From assembly GCA_004794655.1 (NCBI GenBank), contig SMMW01000645.1, positions 773,460 to 837,459 on the forward strand: a stretch of 64,000 nucleotides of DNA, read 5' to 3'. A model generated the notes under the pieces. It made no database searches. It worked only from the letters and a program-made list of their open reading frames with translations, and was not told where the DNA came from. Below are positions 45,846-59,706 of the stretch, one piece after another; the first letter of the stretch is position 1, and each line of letters begins with the position of its first letter. The stretch comes from Marisa cornuarietis (lineage: Eukaryota > Mollusca > Gastropoda > Architaenioglossa > Ampullariidae). Position numbers and translations under genes: made by a program.

Positions 45846-47995
45846 ATCTTTAAACAAAGTGCTGTACACTTTAAGAAAGGAAGGTGACTTAGCTGCTGCT
45901 ACAAAAAAAAATTAAGTAAAAAAAAAAAATGTTATATTGCTATGAGAAGTATATAATGATGATAAAAAAATGAACATTTAGTGGTTTAAAGTTTTGCACG
46001 TTTGTGGCCTGCACTTTGGTCAAGTAAGCGTGGGTGACTCCCTTCATATAGAAGAAAGTAGAGTTTAAAATTTAGAATGTCATTTTCAGTTTCTAATAGC
46101 TACTTACAGTAATTAAAAGATTTAGTAGTCTTGTTTTATACTTTGATAAAATGTGATCATGTAGAGTTTCTTTTTCTTAATGCTGACTCAAACGAGTTTA
46201 AAAATTATATAGCCAAATGTTAACTGTTCATATGCCATCCTTAAGGACTGCATGTTCCACTGTTATTAACTTGCAGTTTATATTCAGAACACAGCAGACG
46301 AGACATGTACTCTATAAACCTCAGTTGAAAAAGAAGAGGGTTGGTAATCGTTAATCTTTGCAAAGTAGGGGAATAGGCAGAGAACAGAAAAGTACACGAA
46401 GGCCTAAGGGTCAAACTACCATGCAGTCTATCTTCTGAGTGTCACGGTGTAAGTGTTTTTTGTCTTATCCACTCCTCTGACATATCTGGGTTGCCTTTCA
46501 GCACTGATGGCTTCAACTCCCGTATAAAGTGTGTATCAGGAGGAATGACCTACAAATAAGGTGCAAAATAGGACAAAGGTACTTCTACTTTACGCATGTT
46601 TAGAAGAAGTTCGTATCTGATATAAAAAGGATTCTGAAGTAGAATTAATGTTTACCCTCTGTAGTGTTGCCTTAAGTAAGACGATGTTGTGTCTTGTTAT
46701 GAAAAACTTTAAATTGTCTGACAAGGAGCTGAACAAGAAATTATAGCAATATAGACTTTTTCTATAATCTTTTTCCGCAGACTAACAAACCAGCTCAGTT
46801 GCTCTTGGCTGGTGTAAGGGGGTGGGTGAAAAATTAACCTCGATATATTTACATTCTGCGTGCGTTTATTTGAGTGCATGGGCGCCAACCAAATTTAACC
46901 AGAAAATATTATCAGCATATTAAACATTAATAAATATGATACTTCCCCATACAGTAATAATCGGATATTGGAGTTCACTTAAAAAAGAGACTAGCTTTAT
47001 GCATAACTGTCAACATGCACCGCCATGTGGTTTTGAAGGCCTGTTGTCTGTAGCAAGACTTCTCTATCTTCCACTGTCATCAGTTTGATAAAGTAACTCC
47101 CCTTCATCTACTTTATTATACATGTCGTCTCCCAGTTTGTTTACTTGCTCTAGACTTCGGCTTTGCTGTCTCCATGCATTAATAAACATCAGAACTATTT
47201 GTGTTTTTATCTCCAAAAATAAACGTCTACTTGTTAATGTAGAAGCTAAGAATGTTTACAACAGTGGACTTACTTGTTGCCGCTGATTTTCCTGAATTCC
47301 ACAGCTGACCAGCGACAGCCGCACGAAGTCTGGTTTAGCTGAAGTAAGTTTATCGTCTGATTTATGTGGAGCGACGACCCTTGCAGTGCACAGCCCATTC
47401 AACCATCGCGTACTATGACTAGCTTGCTAGATGGGCCTGTGATAGTCTCGGTTAGTTAGAGAGAAAATACCTTTCAAAAATAAGAAAAATGCTTAAAAAA
47501 TTTTCTTAACTTACAGAATTCACATGCTATGATAAATACTCCAAGATCTATTGAATTTCGAGTCCTGCCTGTGGTTGCCTTAGGCGGACTGGACCAAATG
47601 ATCCGCAAGCCGCGTGTTTCCCACCCCTGGTCTACGACTTAGATGGTAATTAGTGTTCATTGGTATTTCTTACTATGTAAGCTTAAAAATTGCAAACCTC
47701 TCTAAAACATTTTTCTTTGCTGACCTCGCAAACGTTTGGAGACTACCCAGTCTCCTTTTCGCCCAAAAGCTTGTGTATATGTAAATACAGCTTTGATGTA
47801 TAAAAACTGTACAAAAGACCCTTAATCAGGCGAAGTCAACAATCATATTTTCTAGAACATGGAGTCAAAATACACATTATCACTTTCTTATCAATACCCT
47901 GAAAATCGCTCGCTAAACTTAGTCTCTTTATTCATCAAATTTGATTTACAGTGTTCCTCTGAGTTATCTTCCTTGAAGTAATTACGACAGTTTTA
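45846..47995. other. Upstream flank of the proximal SLC7 gene
   Basis: Any 5' UTR exon and promoter of the transporter must lie here. 46105-46200 matches 62790-62880 (shared CTGACTCAAACGAGT), extending the SLC7 duplication upstream. 47540-47640 resembles 62655-62760 and looks like the end of a dispersed repeat (CCACCCCTGG). A candidate exon at 46442-46549 is listed separately. Confidence 0.55.
46442..46549 (-). CDS. Candidate orphan terminal exon (35 codons)
   Basis: A splice-acceptor-like TTATTTGTAG precedes an open stretch VIPPDTHFIRELKPSVLKGN then PDMSEEWIRQKTLTP and a stop. It is more hydrophilic and balanced in composition than surrounding chance frames. I do not recognise it and no partner exon is obvious. 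It could be a remnant of a mobile-element gene. Confidence 0.25.
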   Translation of the reverse strand, partial: VIPPDTHFIRELKPSVLKGNPDMSEEWIRQKTLTP

Positions 47996-47999
47996 ATCA

Positions 48000-48790
48000 A
48001 GGGGAAACAATCTGAAACCTCAAACGCGAGGCAGTGCAGTGTCTGTTCGTGTTAGGGACGAGGGCCTTGTACACCATGTCCAGCCTGTATCTGGTGGTAA
48101 AGGTGGGGTTGTTGTCCCATATTCCACTCAGTCTGGCCATCGCTGTCGTCGCAGCTCTGATTCGGTGATGAATATCCACCTTCTGTGTAGCGTAGCGCCC
48201 AGGTAATTGAAACTCTAAACTATCTCGATTGTGTTCCATTCTTGGTTATCCCCGCTTTGCCATGCCCGATATTGCTCACTATGACTTGTAGAGGTTGTTA
48301 TAGTATTTAGTTTATCGGTTGAGTACAACTTTGTGTTCCGTGAGATTACCAGCGCTATCAGAAGACAGGTCTGCTGACCTTCGTTCGTGAGGGCCCTGAG
48401 CAAGCGAAAGGCCCTACTGTCTCCCTATGCCAACCCTTCCTCGATCTCACGGAATAATCCTTAAACCAGTTTTCCGGAGCTACCTTCACCCTTTTCCTAA
48501 TATCGCTGTTGACCTTCATGTACTCGACCACTGCTTTGGGATTTCGCTTCTTCTCGGTCTTCAGCGCCCTCCTTCGGTCACAAAGGTCGAGAGCCTCCAT
48601 CGTAATCCAGGGTTGGTGCTTTTCTTCGGCCTCCCTAGAACACCTTTGGCTGTGGACAAAAGCACCTCTCTGAGGTGTCTAGTAAGGTCTCCACGTCACC
48701 GTCGATGATGTTCAGCGGTGAATTTGCCTCCAACGCGCTCCTCGACGTGTGGATCCTGCAGCTTGTCCAGCTCAATGCTAATTCGGAGTT
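48000..48790 (-). mobile_element. RTE-like LINE fragment, internally deleted
   Basis: On the minus strand, DLCDRRRALKTEKKRNPKAV (about 48500-48600) matches DFCDQRRALKREKKSKPEAA of the element at 31130-33945, and IRAATTAMARLSGIWDN (about 48110-48170) matches IRIATATAAMARLDRIWHS. The reverse transcriptase core between them is deleted. Confidence 0.8.
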
Positions 48791-48939
48791 CGAGTGACCC
48801 TGACCCAATGTCGTGACCCTTCATTCTTCAAATGTTAGATTCGTTGACGTCCAGCAATGTGTGTGATGTTGTAGGTGCATACATAATTATCCTTGATGTA
48901 AGTTTTTTTCTCTAATATATAAATATATGATATGATTGT

Positions 48940-49056
48940 TTTACTTGGCCACTCCTTTTTTCATTTTTTCATTTTTTCACTGTTGAACTAGAGCACATTC
49001 CCATATTCAAATTGCCCACTGGGACAAATAAAGTTGGTCATTGTCATTGTCATTGT
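48940..49056 (+). mobile_element. LINE 3' end with (TCATTG)n tail
   Basis: TTGCCCACTGGGACAAATAA followed by AGTTGG and three TCATTG units. Same type of end as 37010-37078. No coding part attached. Confidence 0.6.
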
Positions 49057-49507
49057 ACAACACACAATACACTACTTCGTCTGCACGTGTTCTTTTATTG
49101 TACATTGAGACAAACATCTGCAAATGGGCGTCCCGTTTGTTTCACAAAAAGGCTCTAGTCTTGTTTTTTTCCTCTTCTTTAAGCTCAAAAACAATACCAA
49201 ATATAAACGCATAAAATAGTATAACAACTCACACGATGATCTTTTTCCCTCCTAACACTAAACAAATCCTTACTAAATCACTAGCTTGTTAACTCTTAAA
49301 TCAAAACCTTCGCTAGCAGCTGTTCGCTCATTCTTCCTTTATCCTGTCATACAATTTAAGGTTCTTGACTCTTTGAATGTAGTCTGAATATGTTATAACC
49401 TCTCCCTGCGGAGTAAAACAAAATATATCACTGATGTTACCGTTCCAATATTCAAGTCCATGTCCTCAAACAAATTCCACAAGTCACGTTTTGTCCAGTC
49501 GTTCACT

Positions 49508-49705
49508 AGTACACATCACACAGTCGTACACACTAGTACACACGGACACAGTCGCACATTAGTACACACGGACAGTCGTACACACGCACACAGTCGTACA
49601 CACTAGTACACACGGACAGTCGTACACACTAGTACACACGGACACAGTCGCACACTAGTTCACACGGACAGTCGTACACACGCACACAGTCGTACACACT
49701 AGTAC
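49508..49705. repeat. Minisatellite with higher-order pattern
   Basis: Interleaved ACACAGTCGTACACACTAGT and ACACGGACAGTCG units. Longer combinations recur about every 65-100 bp, indicating a higher-order arrangement. Confidence 0.85.
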
Positions 49706-49939
49706 ACAGGCACACAGACAGACATGCAGCTACGACCATTTACTCCTGCATTCCTAACACTCCACGAGGTGTAGCCGGTACACTTTGAAGCTAATGCTAA
49801 TTATCATCTGACCCTCAAAGAACTCCCATAATTATCAGGTGTTACGCTTTTCAATATCAGCGAACCTGGATGCATGAAGCATGAATATTAATTATTTTGA
49901 GTGACCTTTTGTCTGTGATTCCTTCATCTGCACAGTAAA

Positions 49940-51190
49940 CGGTGACAACTACAAAACTTCCACTGGCTGCTATGTTTCTTTCTAATGTACAGCCTCTCGG
50001 AAATACGAAAGATGAGCGCTTCCCTATACTTAAATCTCATCGAGACTTTAGAGACTGCTCAGTGTTTTGCTTCACTGAAGCATGGCTTTATCCCGACATC
50101 CCCGATTCATCTCTTCAACCACCTCGTTTCTCCGTGCATCGTGCTAGTCGCTCGCCCGAACTTTCTGGTAAGAATGTGAGAGACGGTGTGTGCTTCCTCA
50201 TGAGCAACAGATGGTGTATGGACTGTGGTGTAATTCTGTCCACGCTATGCTCCAGTGACTTGTAAATGATAACTCTACGCTGCAGACCATTCTACTTGCC
50301 GATGGGGGCCTAGCTCCCTTGTACTAGTGGGCGTGTAGTTCCCCACTCAAGCTCATGCGACGACGGCAGTTGATGCTCTCTCCAAAACTGTGTGCGCCAT
50401 TGAAGTCCAGTTTCCAGAATGCCTCTTGTTGGTAGTGAGGGACTTCAGACACTCTAATAAATTTCAGTCCGGTACCTCCTGAGCTGTGAGGCACAGCCTG
50501 CGCACCAACGCCGAAAATACGAAACAATACTATCCCACGCCACACTTCCTGGCGGGCTGAATGAGTTTTACGGTCGATTTGACCAGGACGATACTACACA
50601 GGTAATAGCTACAGCCACTGCATCCCCACCACCAGCTCCCTTTATTAAATGTAAACACCAGGTGCGCAACTTCTTTCGACGACAAAACTGCAGGCCCTGA
50701 TAGTGTGTCGGCTTCCACACTAATGCACTGCGCCGACCAGCTCTAACACAGCTGTTGTCCCCCACTGTTTTAAGGCATCTGTCATCGTCTCTCTCCTGAA
50801 GAAGACCAGGAAGACGTCAGTGAACAATTATAGGCCGGTGGCCGTGATTTCTGTTGAGATGAAAGGTCTGGAAAGGCTGGTTCTCCGACATCTTTTAATC
50901 TCCACCGATGGCAGACTGAACCCGCTTCAATTTGCCTATCTGCCCAGTTGGCCAGTGGATGATGCTGTCTCTCTGGTTCTTTACTTTATCCTCCAGCACC
51001 TTGAATCCCCGGACGCCTATGCTCGCCTCCCCCTGTGGGCACAATCTACGCCCAACGCAGTCTGTGCAGGGCTCGCAAGACTTTGGGGGATGCTTTCCAC
51101 CCGCCTAATGGCCTCTTCTGTCTCATGCCCTTCGGGTCCAACTTCCCGGTTGAGATATTGTTTCTTTGCTAAAGCGATAGCCTGAACTCT
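49940..51190 (+). mobile_element. Decayed non-LTR retrotransposon (jockey/CR1 superfamily)
   Basis: Endonuclease start: FLSNVQPLGNTKDERF, HRDFRDCSVFCFTEAWLYPD, SGKNVRDGVCFLMSNRWC. Reverse transcriptase start near 50815: VNNYRPVAVISVEMKGLERL and LQFAYLPSWPVDDAVSLVL. The stretch between is full of stops and the RT catalytic part is missing. Distinct from the RTE-like and CR1/L2-like elements in the window. Confidence 0.8.
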
Positions 51191-53240
51191 GCAGTAGCTT
51201 GTGTGATGACTAGTTGCAGTCTGTCCTTTCGCAGTCTGTGAGGGTGATGTACGGTGGCCGTGGGCGACCAAGTATCCATTTGTGCCTGCTTGCTCATATG
51301 TTTTGATTGACTGCAATGTGTGGGTCATGTCTCGTCAATGTGGGCAGTGTGTGGGTCTGCGGTAGAAGGGGAGCGTGGAAGAGGGGCAGTGTGTATGAAT
51401 GTGCAGATGTATATGATAGGCCTGATTATTATATTTATTTTTGTTGTTCGGTCGCTTTCATCAAATCTTTCGTCATCAAATCTTAGACAAATTCTTATTC
51501 TTTTTACGCATCCTATCTTCTGCCTTTTTTTTTAAAATTTACCTTTGTGACAGTTCATGATCTTTTCCACCAACTCTTTACGCCCGTATGTCTCGGTAAA
51601 GGCAGCTGAGTGACTAACAGACTGAACTCCGCTTCCGCTTTAACTACCAACGCGTACTGTACATGCACTGAATAAAAGACAAAAATACTCTCATAGGGTC
51701 AAATACCTAACCCTGGGTCACTGGCTCCTAAACAAAACGACAGTACTTCTTTAAGTTTTCCAGAACTGGTATTAGACAGCTGACTGGTGCCATCTCTCCA
51801 GACCTTTGCATTAATAAAGTGTTCTTTCAGCCACACAGTTGGGACTAGCTCTTGTTTCCAGATCTTGTGTAGGAGTGGCTGTAAACATTTTTTTTTTTTT
51901 TGTAGGAGGGGAGGAATGTTAGGAACATGGGCTACCACCCTTGAATATTGGCGTAACGAGGTTGTCACCCTTGTGTATTTTGTGCATTACTACGGATTGT
52001 CACCCCTGGATTTAATGTTGATATAGGGGGCGTTGTTTAGAAATTGGAAGAGAGAAGCAGACGTGAGAGTCTGATACAAGGAAGGATTTGTGAAAGAGGT
52101 CAGAATTGATATTAATTGTGTGGATAAATATTAACTGTGTGGAGAGATATTAACTGTGTGGAGAAATATTAACTGTGTGGGTTGTCATTGATAAGCGACT
52201 GTGTGGTTCCTCGCCTTACTAATTTTCCCAGCTGCTGTGTGATCTCCTGGGAAGATTGTATAACTGTGTGGATTACATTTACCTACTGTGGGAATTATTA
52301 TTGACTTGATCATTATTCTGCCGTTAAGACTGTCGGAGTTGTTTTGTCGATGTATGCTGTCCGTATGATCTGTTTGCCGTGTCAACCCCAACCCCGACCC
52401 CCAACAACAAAAGAAGAGAGAACTTGAAGAAAAAACAGACTTTAATATAAACTGCTTGTATACATTTGTTTTTGAGTAGACTCAGTGTAGGATATTTGTG
52501 ATGAACCTTTCTTTTGTTATTTAGTAAAGAATATATTGTACGTTCACCCGATTATTAGAAACGTTCGAGCCCACGTACAGGAGTTAGTGATTTGTTGTCT
52601 GAAAGAATACGTGTGGAACACAGTGTTTGCAGGCGTGCTCTGTGGAGTCTGTATGTGTCCGAGTGTGTTCCCCAACACCGATCATTTATCCATCCCGCAT
52701 GTAGCTATTAATCTTGTCAATAAACAATCCTCTATTTTTATTTAAAGAGTAAGTGCATTTTTGAAAATGTATTTACTAATTTGAACCATCGCTCTTGTTT
52801 ATAAGTCGATTAACACTGATTTATTGTCATTGTGTGAGTGCATTTTTGGGATACCTTGTGTTTGGTATTACTAATTGCCAACTTTACAAATATTTATTAT
52901 AAATTAATATTACCAAAATACCAATAAAGTATTAAATTCTGCCTATACGAAGTTAAATGAAACTATAATATGTTTTAGGTAAATTATTTAAGCTTATTAT
53001 CCAAAAGAACACAAAGGAATATCTTAAACAATAATGTCAACACAAATACAGTGCATTTCTGTCATTCACTGTACAATTTTTGACAAAAACTCTATATCAT
53101 GTAGATTCATGGAATGAACGTGCATTGAGGATGGCAGATATTCTGCATTATGTGGAGCAGGTAAGACTTGGGATGATGTCTGGCGATGATTCCTCGTCTA
53201 AGCTTGAGTTAACATGTTTCATAATTAACAAAAGGGTTTC
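51191..53240. other. Intergenic stretch 3' of the distal SLC7 gene
   Basis: No gene recognised. Contains a short minisatellite (52100-52180) and, from about 52890, the duplicated 3' flank of the SLC7 unit. Confidence 0.55.
52100..52180. repeat. Short tandem repeat, about 20-bp unit
   Basis: Four copies of ATATTAACTGTGTGGAGAA and variants. Confidence 0.85.
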
Positions 53241-56200
53241 TTAATCTTTATGATAATCTGTTGGTGATACCTGCAGCAACAGCTGTGACCAGATAGTAAA
53301 TTTATCTGTGGAAATGAAATATGAAGCATATGAAGAATGTGAACCTCACTGAAACATTGTTCATTCGGCATTACTTTAATTTTCCTGGATCTTCCTACCT
53401 TCTTCTGATATTGTGAAAGATTGATCAAAGTAACTGCCTATAATATAAGGGAAGAAATCTGATACATTTATTATTTAAGTAAAATAATTTGTATATAGAT
53501 ATCATTATTTTTTTTTTAACAAACGATACTCACCTATGCCTGGAAGTTTCAGCTTGAAATGCACAAAAGGAAAGTAAAACACAAGTCCTCCAATCAGAAA
53601 CAGGAAGGCATAAAGAAACTCTATTTGCGGCGACTGAATAATGGGAGCGATAACCAGATATATTGACACCACTGTCATAACAATGGGTATGATGATTGGT
53701 ACCTGTGGACGAAACAGAAGATTCAGTCGTTAATGAATTTTTTCATATTCCATATTGCTAAAAGCTGTACATCTTTCCACCTCCATTTTTCTATATAATT
53801 CGTGCAGAAAGACCTGCGCACATAGACTTCTTGTACTAAATCCGGATTTATATATGTAAAACGATGCCATGATTGTTATTTGGACCATCACTTTATCAGT
53901 TGGGGTATTTTTACTATATCGAAATAAGATGAGAGAAGTAGTAAATTTAAAGTCATTGACATGTTTACATTTATTATTGATTCTCTTTTCTAATACTTGC
54001 CAAAATTCTTGAACATAGTCACATTTCAAAAAACATGTGTTCAATCGTTTCTTTTTCTTGTTTACGAAAGGTACATAAGTTATTATTTAAAATTCTCATC
54101 TCGTTTAAAATAATATTTCTAATACCCTAAACACAAGTCTAACATGGAGTCATTTATATTTAATTTCATTAATTTTATTTAGTTTAAGAAATAGCCTTTT
54201 AAAGTTTAGTTCGATCTGCAGCTTTTAATCCATTTTTGACAACAGTTTGGTTCATACTCGTTATCATTTGATATATTATAATAGATCTTTGAACCTTTTT
54301 GTGGAAGAATATTAGCGCTAAGGAAAACTGCAATTCAGTTTTTATGTTTTCGTCGATGGATACTTTTTTTTTTGCTTTAAGTACTTTTAACTGCTTGCAC
54401 ACAACTTAAAAAGTTCTACAAAGTTAGTATTTAGCTGGTAGAGTTGTTTAAAATATTCGTATATGTAGAATCTGCCCTTTTCGTCAGGTAAATCTCTAAT
54501 GCTAAATACATTTTTTGTCAACCAATCTTTATAAATAAATGGCTTACCATATCAATGTTAATATCAGCATTACAAAAGAGAGGTTCTTCTAAGAGCTAAT
54601 CAGCCGTAGCTATTTTATTATTGTATCTACGCAAGTAGAACCTCCTTCCAAAACAAATTAATTCTTTTATAAGGTAGCTCACAGCCCAGCTGCTCGAAGT
54701 AATTAATTTCTGGTAGTGTAGCTCGAATTACCCTGTTTCCCCGAAAATAAGACTGTCTTATATTAATTTTTGCTCCCAAAGATGGGCTAGGGCTTATTTT
54801 CAGGGGATGTCTTATTTTTCCATGTAGAAGAATTTACATTTATTGTTGAACAAAAAAAATGAGCATTTATTATATACTGTACAGTAGTAGGAAACATCGG
54901 GGTTGGTGGCAGATGACGGTCTTGATGTCCTGCAAGCAGCTGCTCTGTAATGGGGGGTGAAGGTAGGGGACAATGGCGGCGGGCTAAAAAGAATCACAGT
55001 TGCATGCCCTGGTGTTCTGTTCGGGGGAGGGGTCATGCTTCCAAACAAAACCTTCGCTAGGTTTTACTTTCAGGGGGAGGCCTTATATTTAGCAATTCAA
55101 CAAGACTTCTACCAGGTCTCATTTTCAGGAGATTTTTTTTTTTTCGGGGAAACACGGTATATTCGTCCCTCTATGCTCACTGTCTTTCAGGTTTTTTTGA
55201 TCCACGATAGTTTAAAGCCGAAATAAAGGATGACACGTGAGGAATACATAGACCACCACTCGCAATTCATTTAGTGCTCGTCTTTCTACTCATTTTACCT
55301 GGTTTTTGATTTCATACAAAAACATAGATTAAAGATTGTGCTTTTAATTATAATGTTTTCGATCACATTGATGTATATATATATATAACATAAATTCTGT
55401 TCATACCAGAAATTAAAATATATTATTTATCTCATGCAAATTAAAAATCCGTGACAAATGTTTTATGTAAAGAAAACAATTGTCACAAACATGGTCGATT
55501 TTATACCTATTTTGTTTTTGATGTTTTTTTCATTCAAACACATAACAAATCCTCATACAAGCGAAAGATCTTCAAAGACACTGAGCTAATGACATCAAAA
55601 TATGATCACCCTGTATGGTCGTGAGGCGTCCTTCATTTTGAATCGCAGTATGACAACACCCAAGAAGTTAAGGCCTGAGAATAACCAGCTCAGAAAGCTA
55701 GTAAAGTCAATTAGAGTGAATACATCACCAGCGGCTATCATCAAAAGTGCCACGACAATCTGAAAATCACAAATACACAAAATCAACTATTGTATCAACT
55801 AAAATATTAACAGCTGGTAAATACAGCCTCTGAAAATATCATATTTTTCTAAGATTTTGACAAATACATTCATTATCAATGTTCTGAAAATGTTTTGGGC
55901 TGTTTAAAAATCGCCTCATCACCAGACTTTAACATAATGCATTTTACAAGTCTTCTTGGCTTAAAAGTCAAGTGTCAAAATTTCATTATCTCCAGTAATT
56001 ACAATAAATGGTAACAGGCCCATAAACTTCAATTTCTTGTAGACACTTATTTTCTTTAATAAAAAGATCTAGTAATTATCTAACACTTACAGTAAAAACC
56101 GTGGAAGTCAGTGGTGTCCGCTGTTTGATGTGGATATAAGACAATAATGCTGGTAAATTGCTGTCCCTAGCTGCAGCAAATATTGTCCTGTTTTAAATAA

Positions 56201-58358
56201 ACAATGCAATGCTTTATATATATATATATATACACGCTTTATGTATACACATTTGTAGTAATAATAATTTTAATAAAGTACTCACAGGGAATTGAGCTCA
56301 ATGCTCTTCACAAGAAAATAACACAAAAGACTAAATGGCAGAATGAAGATATTGAAGTTCTGAGGAATGTTAATAGTTTTTACAGAATTTCATATTTAAA
56401 ATGTTCGTATAAAACTACTTCATAAAAGCACTGATGTCATCTGGTGTTGTCCTATACAGCAGTAATTATCTACTTTAACACCAGATATGTTATTTCTGGT
56501 TTGCTATACACCAGCAATAAGCAGAAACAAATGCTATGACTTGTTTTGTGATACTGTTTCCTGATCATAATGATAAACTTGATGATACGCCACCTTAGCT
56601 CAGGGTAAAAATATTACGAAGAGGTGTTATCAAGAACAAAAACCATCAGTCTCTGAGAACCTGTATTTTCGGGACTATGAAACAAATCTGGTAACATAAG
56701 CTGATATGTTTCGTAACACACCTGCTTCCTGTAAATGCACTGCCGTTAGCAGATCCAAAGGAAGATGCGATGACACTAAGGGGCATGATGATGGCAGCAC
56801 TCTTTAGTACTCTTTTCCCCCAGAGCTACAAGAGGAAAGAAAATGTAGGAAAAACATGCAACTCTTTGATGTTCATGTTGTAGCTGACCCACAACACAGG
56901 AAAAAGGGGATTCTGTTTGGATTTTACCCATATGTGTAACTGGCAAGGAGATTTTAGTAGTTTTTCATATTAATTTTTTAGTTATTTAATTAATACTTTA
57001 GTTAATTCTATTTCACGATTCTGTTCTACAATATTTGATGGGCTGCTATAGCTGCAGCGAGCTTACGTGTCTTCTTGAGATGACAGTTAACTATATCAAT
57101 CACATAAGAAAATGTCATCATGAAATGCATTAAAGACCACCCATTTGGTCCGAGTTATAAATAGATTTTAGTAGGTAGAAATAAAATAAATATTCTGTAA
57201 ATTTCAGAGCCTAAAACAGAGCGGTTTATTTATTATCTAATTTCAAAGTTAGCAATTTCCACCTATGGTCAGCAAGTCCTGTAAAATCTCGCTCCCGTTT
57301 ATTGACCAGAAGGTACATCGGGTTCATCAGACGATCTTCGTCTATCGTGCTCTAGTAACGAAAACGAGTGTGAAATGCTGTTCTCTAGCCTTCAGAGTAT
57401 TCAACCTTACATGTTTCAACCTGGGGATTGTGAAGGTTCAAAACCCCAGACACGATGTGTTTATGCTGCACAACGACGAACAGCGACTTCATAAAGTTAG
57501 ATGTTAAGGATGAAATTCACAGAATTTATTCGTATTATCTCTACCTACCAGAATCTGTTTATAACTCGAACCATTCGGGTAGGTCTGAATGATTATCTGA
57601 TTTTGAATGCAAGTTGCCTCCATTTGCATACCTAATTATGGAACAACTTACCATAGCAACTGCATCAGATTCCAGCAATTCTGTTGATGTCATGACAGTC
57701 AGGTAGGACACATTGGTCAGTGTGTAGAGAAGGATTACTATCAGAATTGCAGCAATAATGGCACGTGGAAGATTTCTGGGTGGGCAGCAAAACAATGAAA
57801 CTTTCACAAAGAAGGCTTGTGCTGCTGTTGTTGCAGATATTGTTCGTTTGTACTTCACAACTCATACTTATTTTTAAGAGAATGTGGATAAGAACATAGA
57901 TGTGAACAGTTATCTCTTTAAAACAAATCCAGCCTGTGATAAATGTGCAAAAAAAACTTAAATTCCTGTTGTGCTGTTATTCTTTGGCCATCTACTATAA
58001 TTCTTTTTTTTAATGTAATTTGTACTTACTTTGCAGGATCTTTCACCTCCTCAATCACATAGTTCAGGTTTTGCCTGCATGATAGTTTGACAATACAATC
58101 ATTTTACATGCTCTTCCTCATCCTTCTCCCTACATCATCGTCATTATCATCGTGTGCAGTATGAGTAAAAAATTAGAACACTAACTAATGAATTATCATC
58201 GTTGTAAATATGTAAACACAACCATCACCTGCTCTTTTGTCTGGAATGGATTCATCATTAAATCCTCAATCAATGCAATAAATACTAGTTTGCACTACTT
58301 AAAATTTCTGTTTGATTATCTGTCTTTTATTTATTTGCACACGTATATTCTTGAGCAC

Positions 58359-58416
<58 letters not shown>

Positions 58417-59616
58417 AAGAAGTCTCCATGGGACCAGGCGCAAAACATAATAAAAGAAACATAATATTATCATGATCTTGATACCTGGTGTCAAAAATGT
58501 TAATCAAGAAACTTCTTTAATTACTGTCAAGATTTTTCATCTTTGTCGATGAGATTTAAAAACAATGACAAGATATCTGCTTTCATATGTCTTATCTGTT
58601 TCGTTGGTTTTGGGTTCGTAATAGAAATCTTCTCCATTTTGATACCTGACTGATTCCCAATCGTTTCCAATTTGATATATCCTTTGGCAAATTTTCTTTA
58701 TATAATTTGGAGCTGTCTTGTTCAATTTACTAATGTTTCATAAAAAAAAACACTGACGAGTACACACTAGTATAAGTATAGACCTAAGCATAATTTTAAG
58801 AGATTAAATGGGAATATCCCTAGTCACCTCGTATTATTGTTTTTTTTAATAAAAGGAGAGTTAATAATAAGAATGTTACCATCCATCATAAGCCCAGAGA
58901 GCACTATAAAAAGCCAGAGCAATTTGAGATGGCGAGTCCGTAGAGCCACTGAATCCTGTTTTGAGGTTTTCTGTCTTGCCTGGTCAACAAAAATGGTACT
59001 TGCTGCAGTAAATTGAGTAACATTTATACCTGGTCAACAAAAATGGTACTTATTGCTGTAAATCGAGTAACATTTATCAAGGAAGTTTACTTGAGGGTTG
59101 AATTGTGCTTCTTCTTAAAGGATACTTGTGCAACAACACTTTTTTTTAGCTTGTATAGTATCTGTAGGCCTAGTGAAAGACATTATATTATAACAAAATC
59201 CTCCGTCATTTTGGTTCATCAGCACTTATAATCATTGAATTCAGGCAATGATGCATGACTGTAATAAGTGACTGTCTGAGAGGTACTCTTTTCTGGCTGT
59301 TACCACTGGATAACAGTTATACTACTGGTGGAACAGATATGCAACAAGCAGCAAATACCCTCAAAAAGCATGACGATTCCTCCAACCAGGATGATGACTA
59401 AAGCTGCTACTTTCATGGCTGTGGTCACAACCTGAACTCGTGCTGCCAGCTTTACACTGTAACAGTTCACCATCCCTACCAGCACTGCAAATAAGCCAAA
59501 AAATTTAATTTATTATTATTAGTATTTGAATAGTTACATTTTTAAAATGGTGCATATAATATAAAATGTTATAGAATGTGTAATGCAATGTCCTTATCAA
59601 AAAGTTCTCTTATGTG

Positions 59617-59706
<90 letters not shown>

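Larger units (their letters stand above)
38800..46200. repeat. SLC7 tandem duplication, proximal unit
   Basis: Unit including the whole proximal transporter gene with 3' flank (shared TCGTGTAGATTCA/TCATGTAGATTCA near 39290 and 53095) and upstream flank to about 46200. Direct repeat with 52890-62880. Confidence 0.85.

Noticed and set aside
49508..49705. Possible CRISPR-like array
   Set aside because: Repeats are short, directly abutting and imperfect with no unique spacers of constant length, and the genome is clearly that of an animal. It is a minisatellite.
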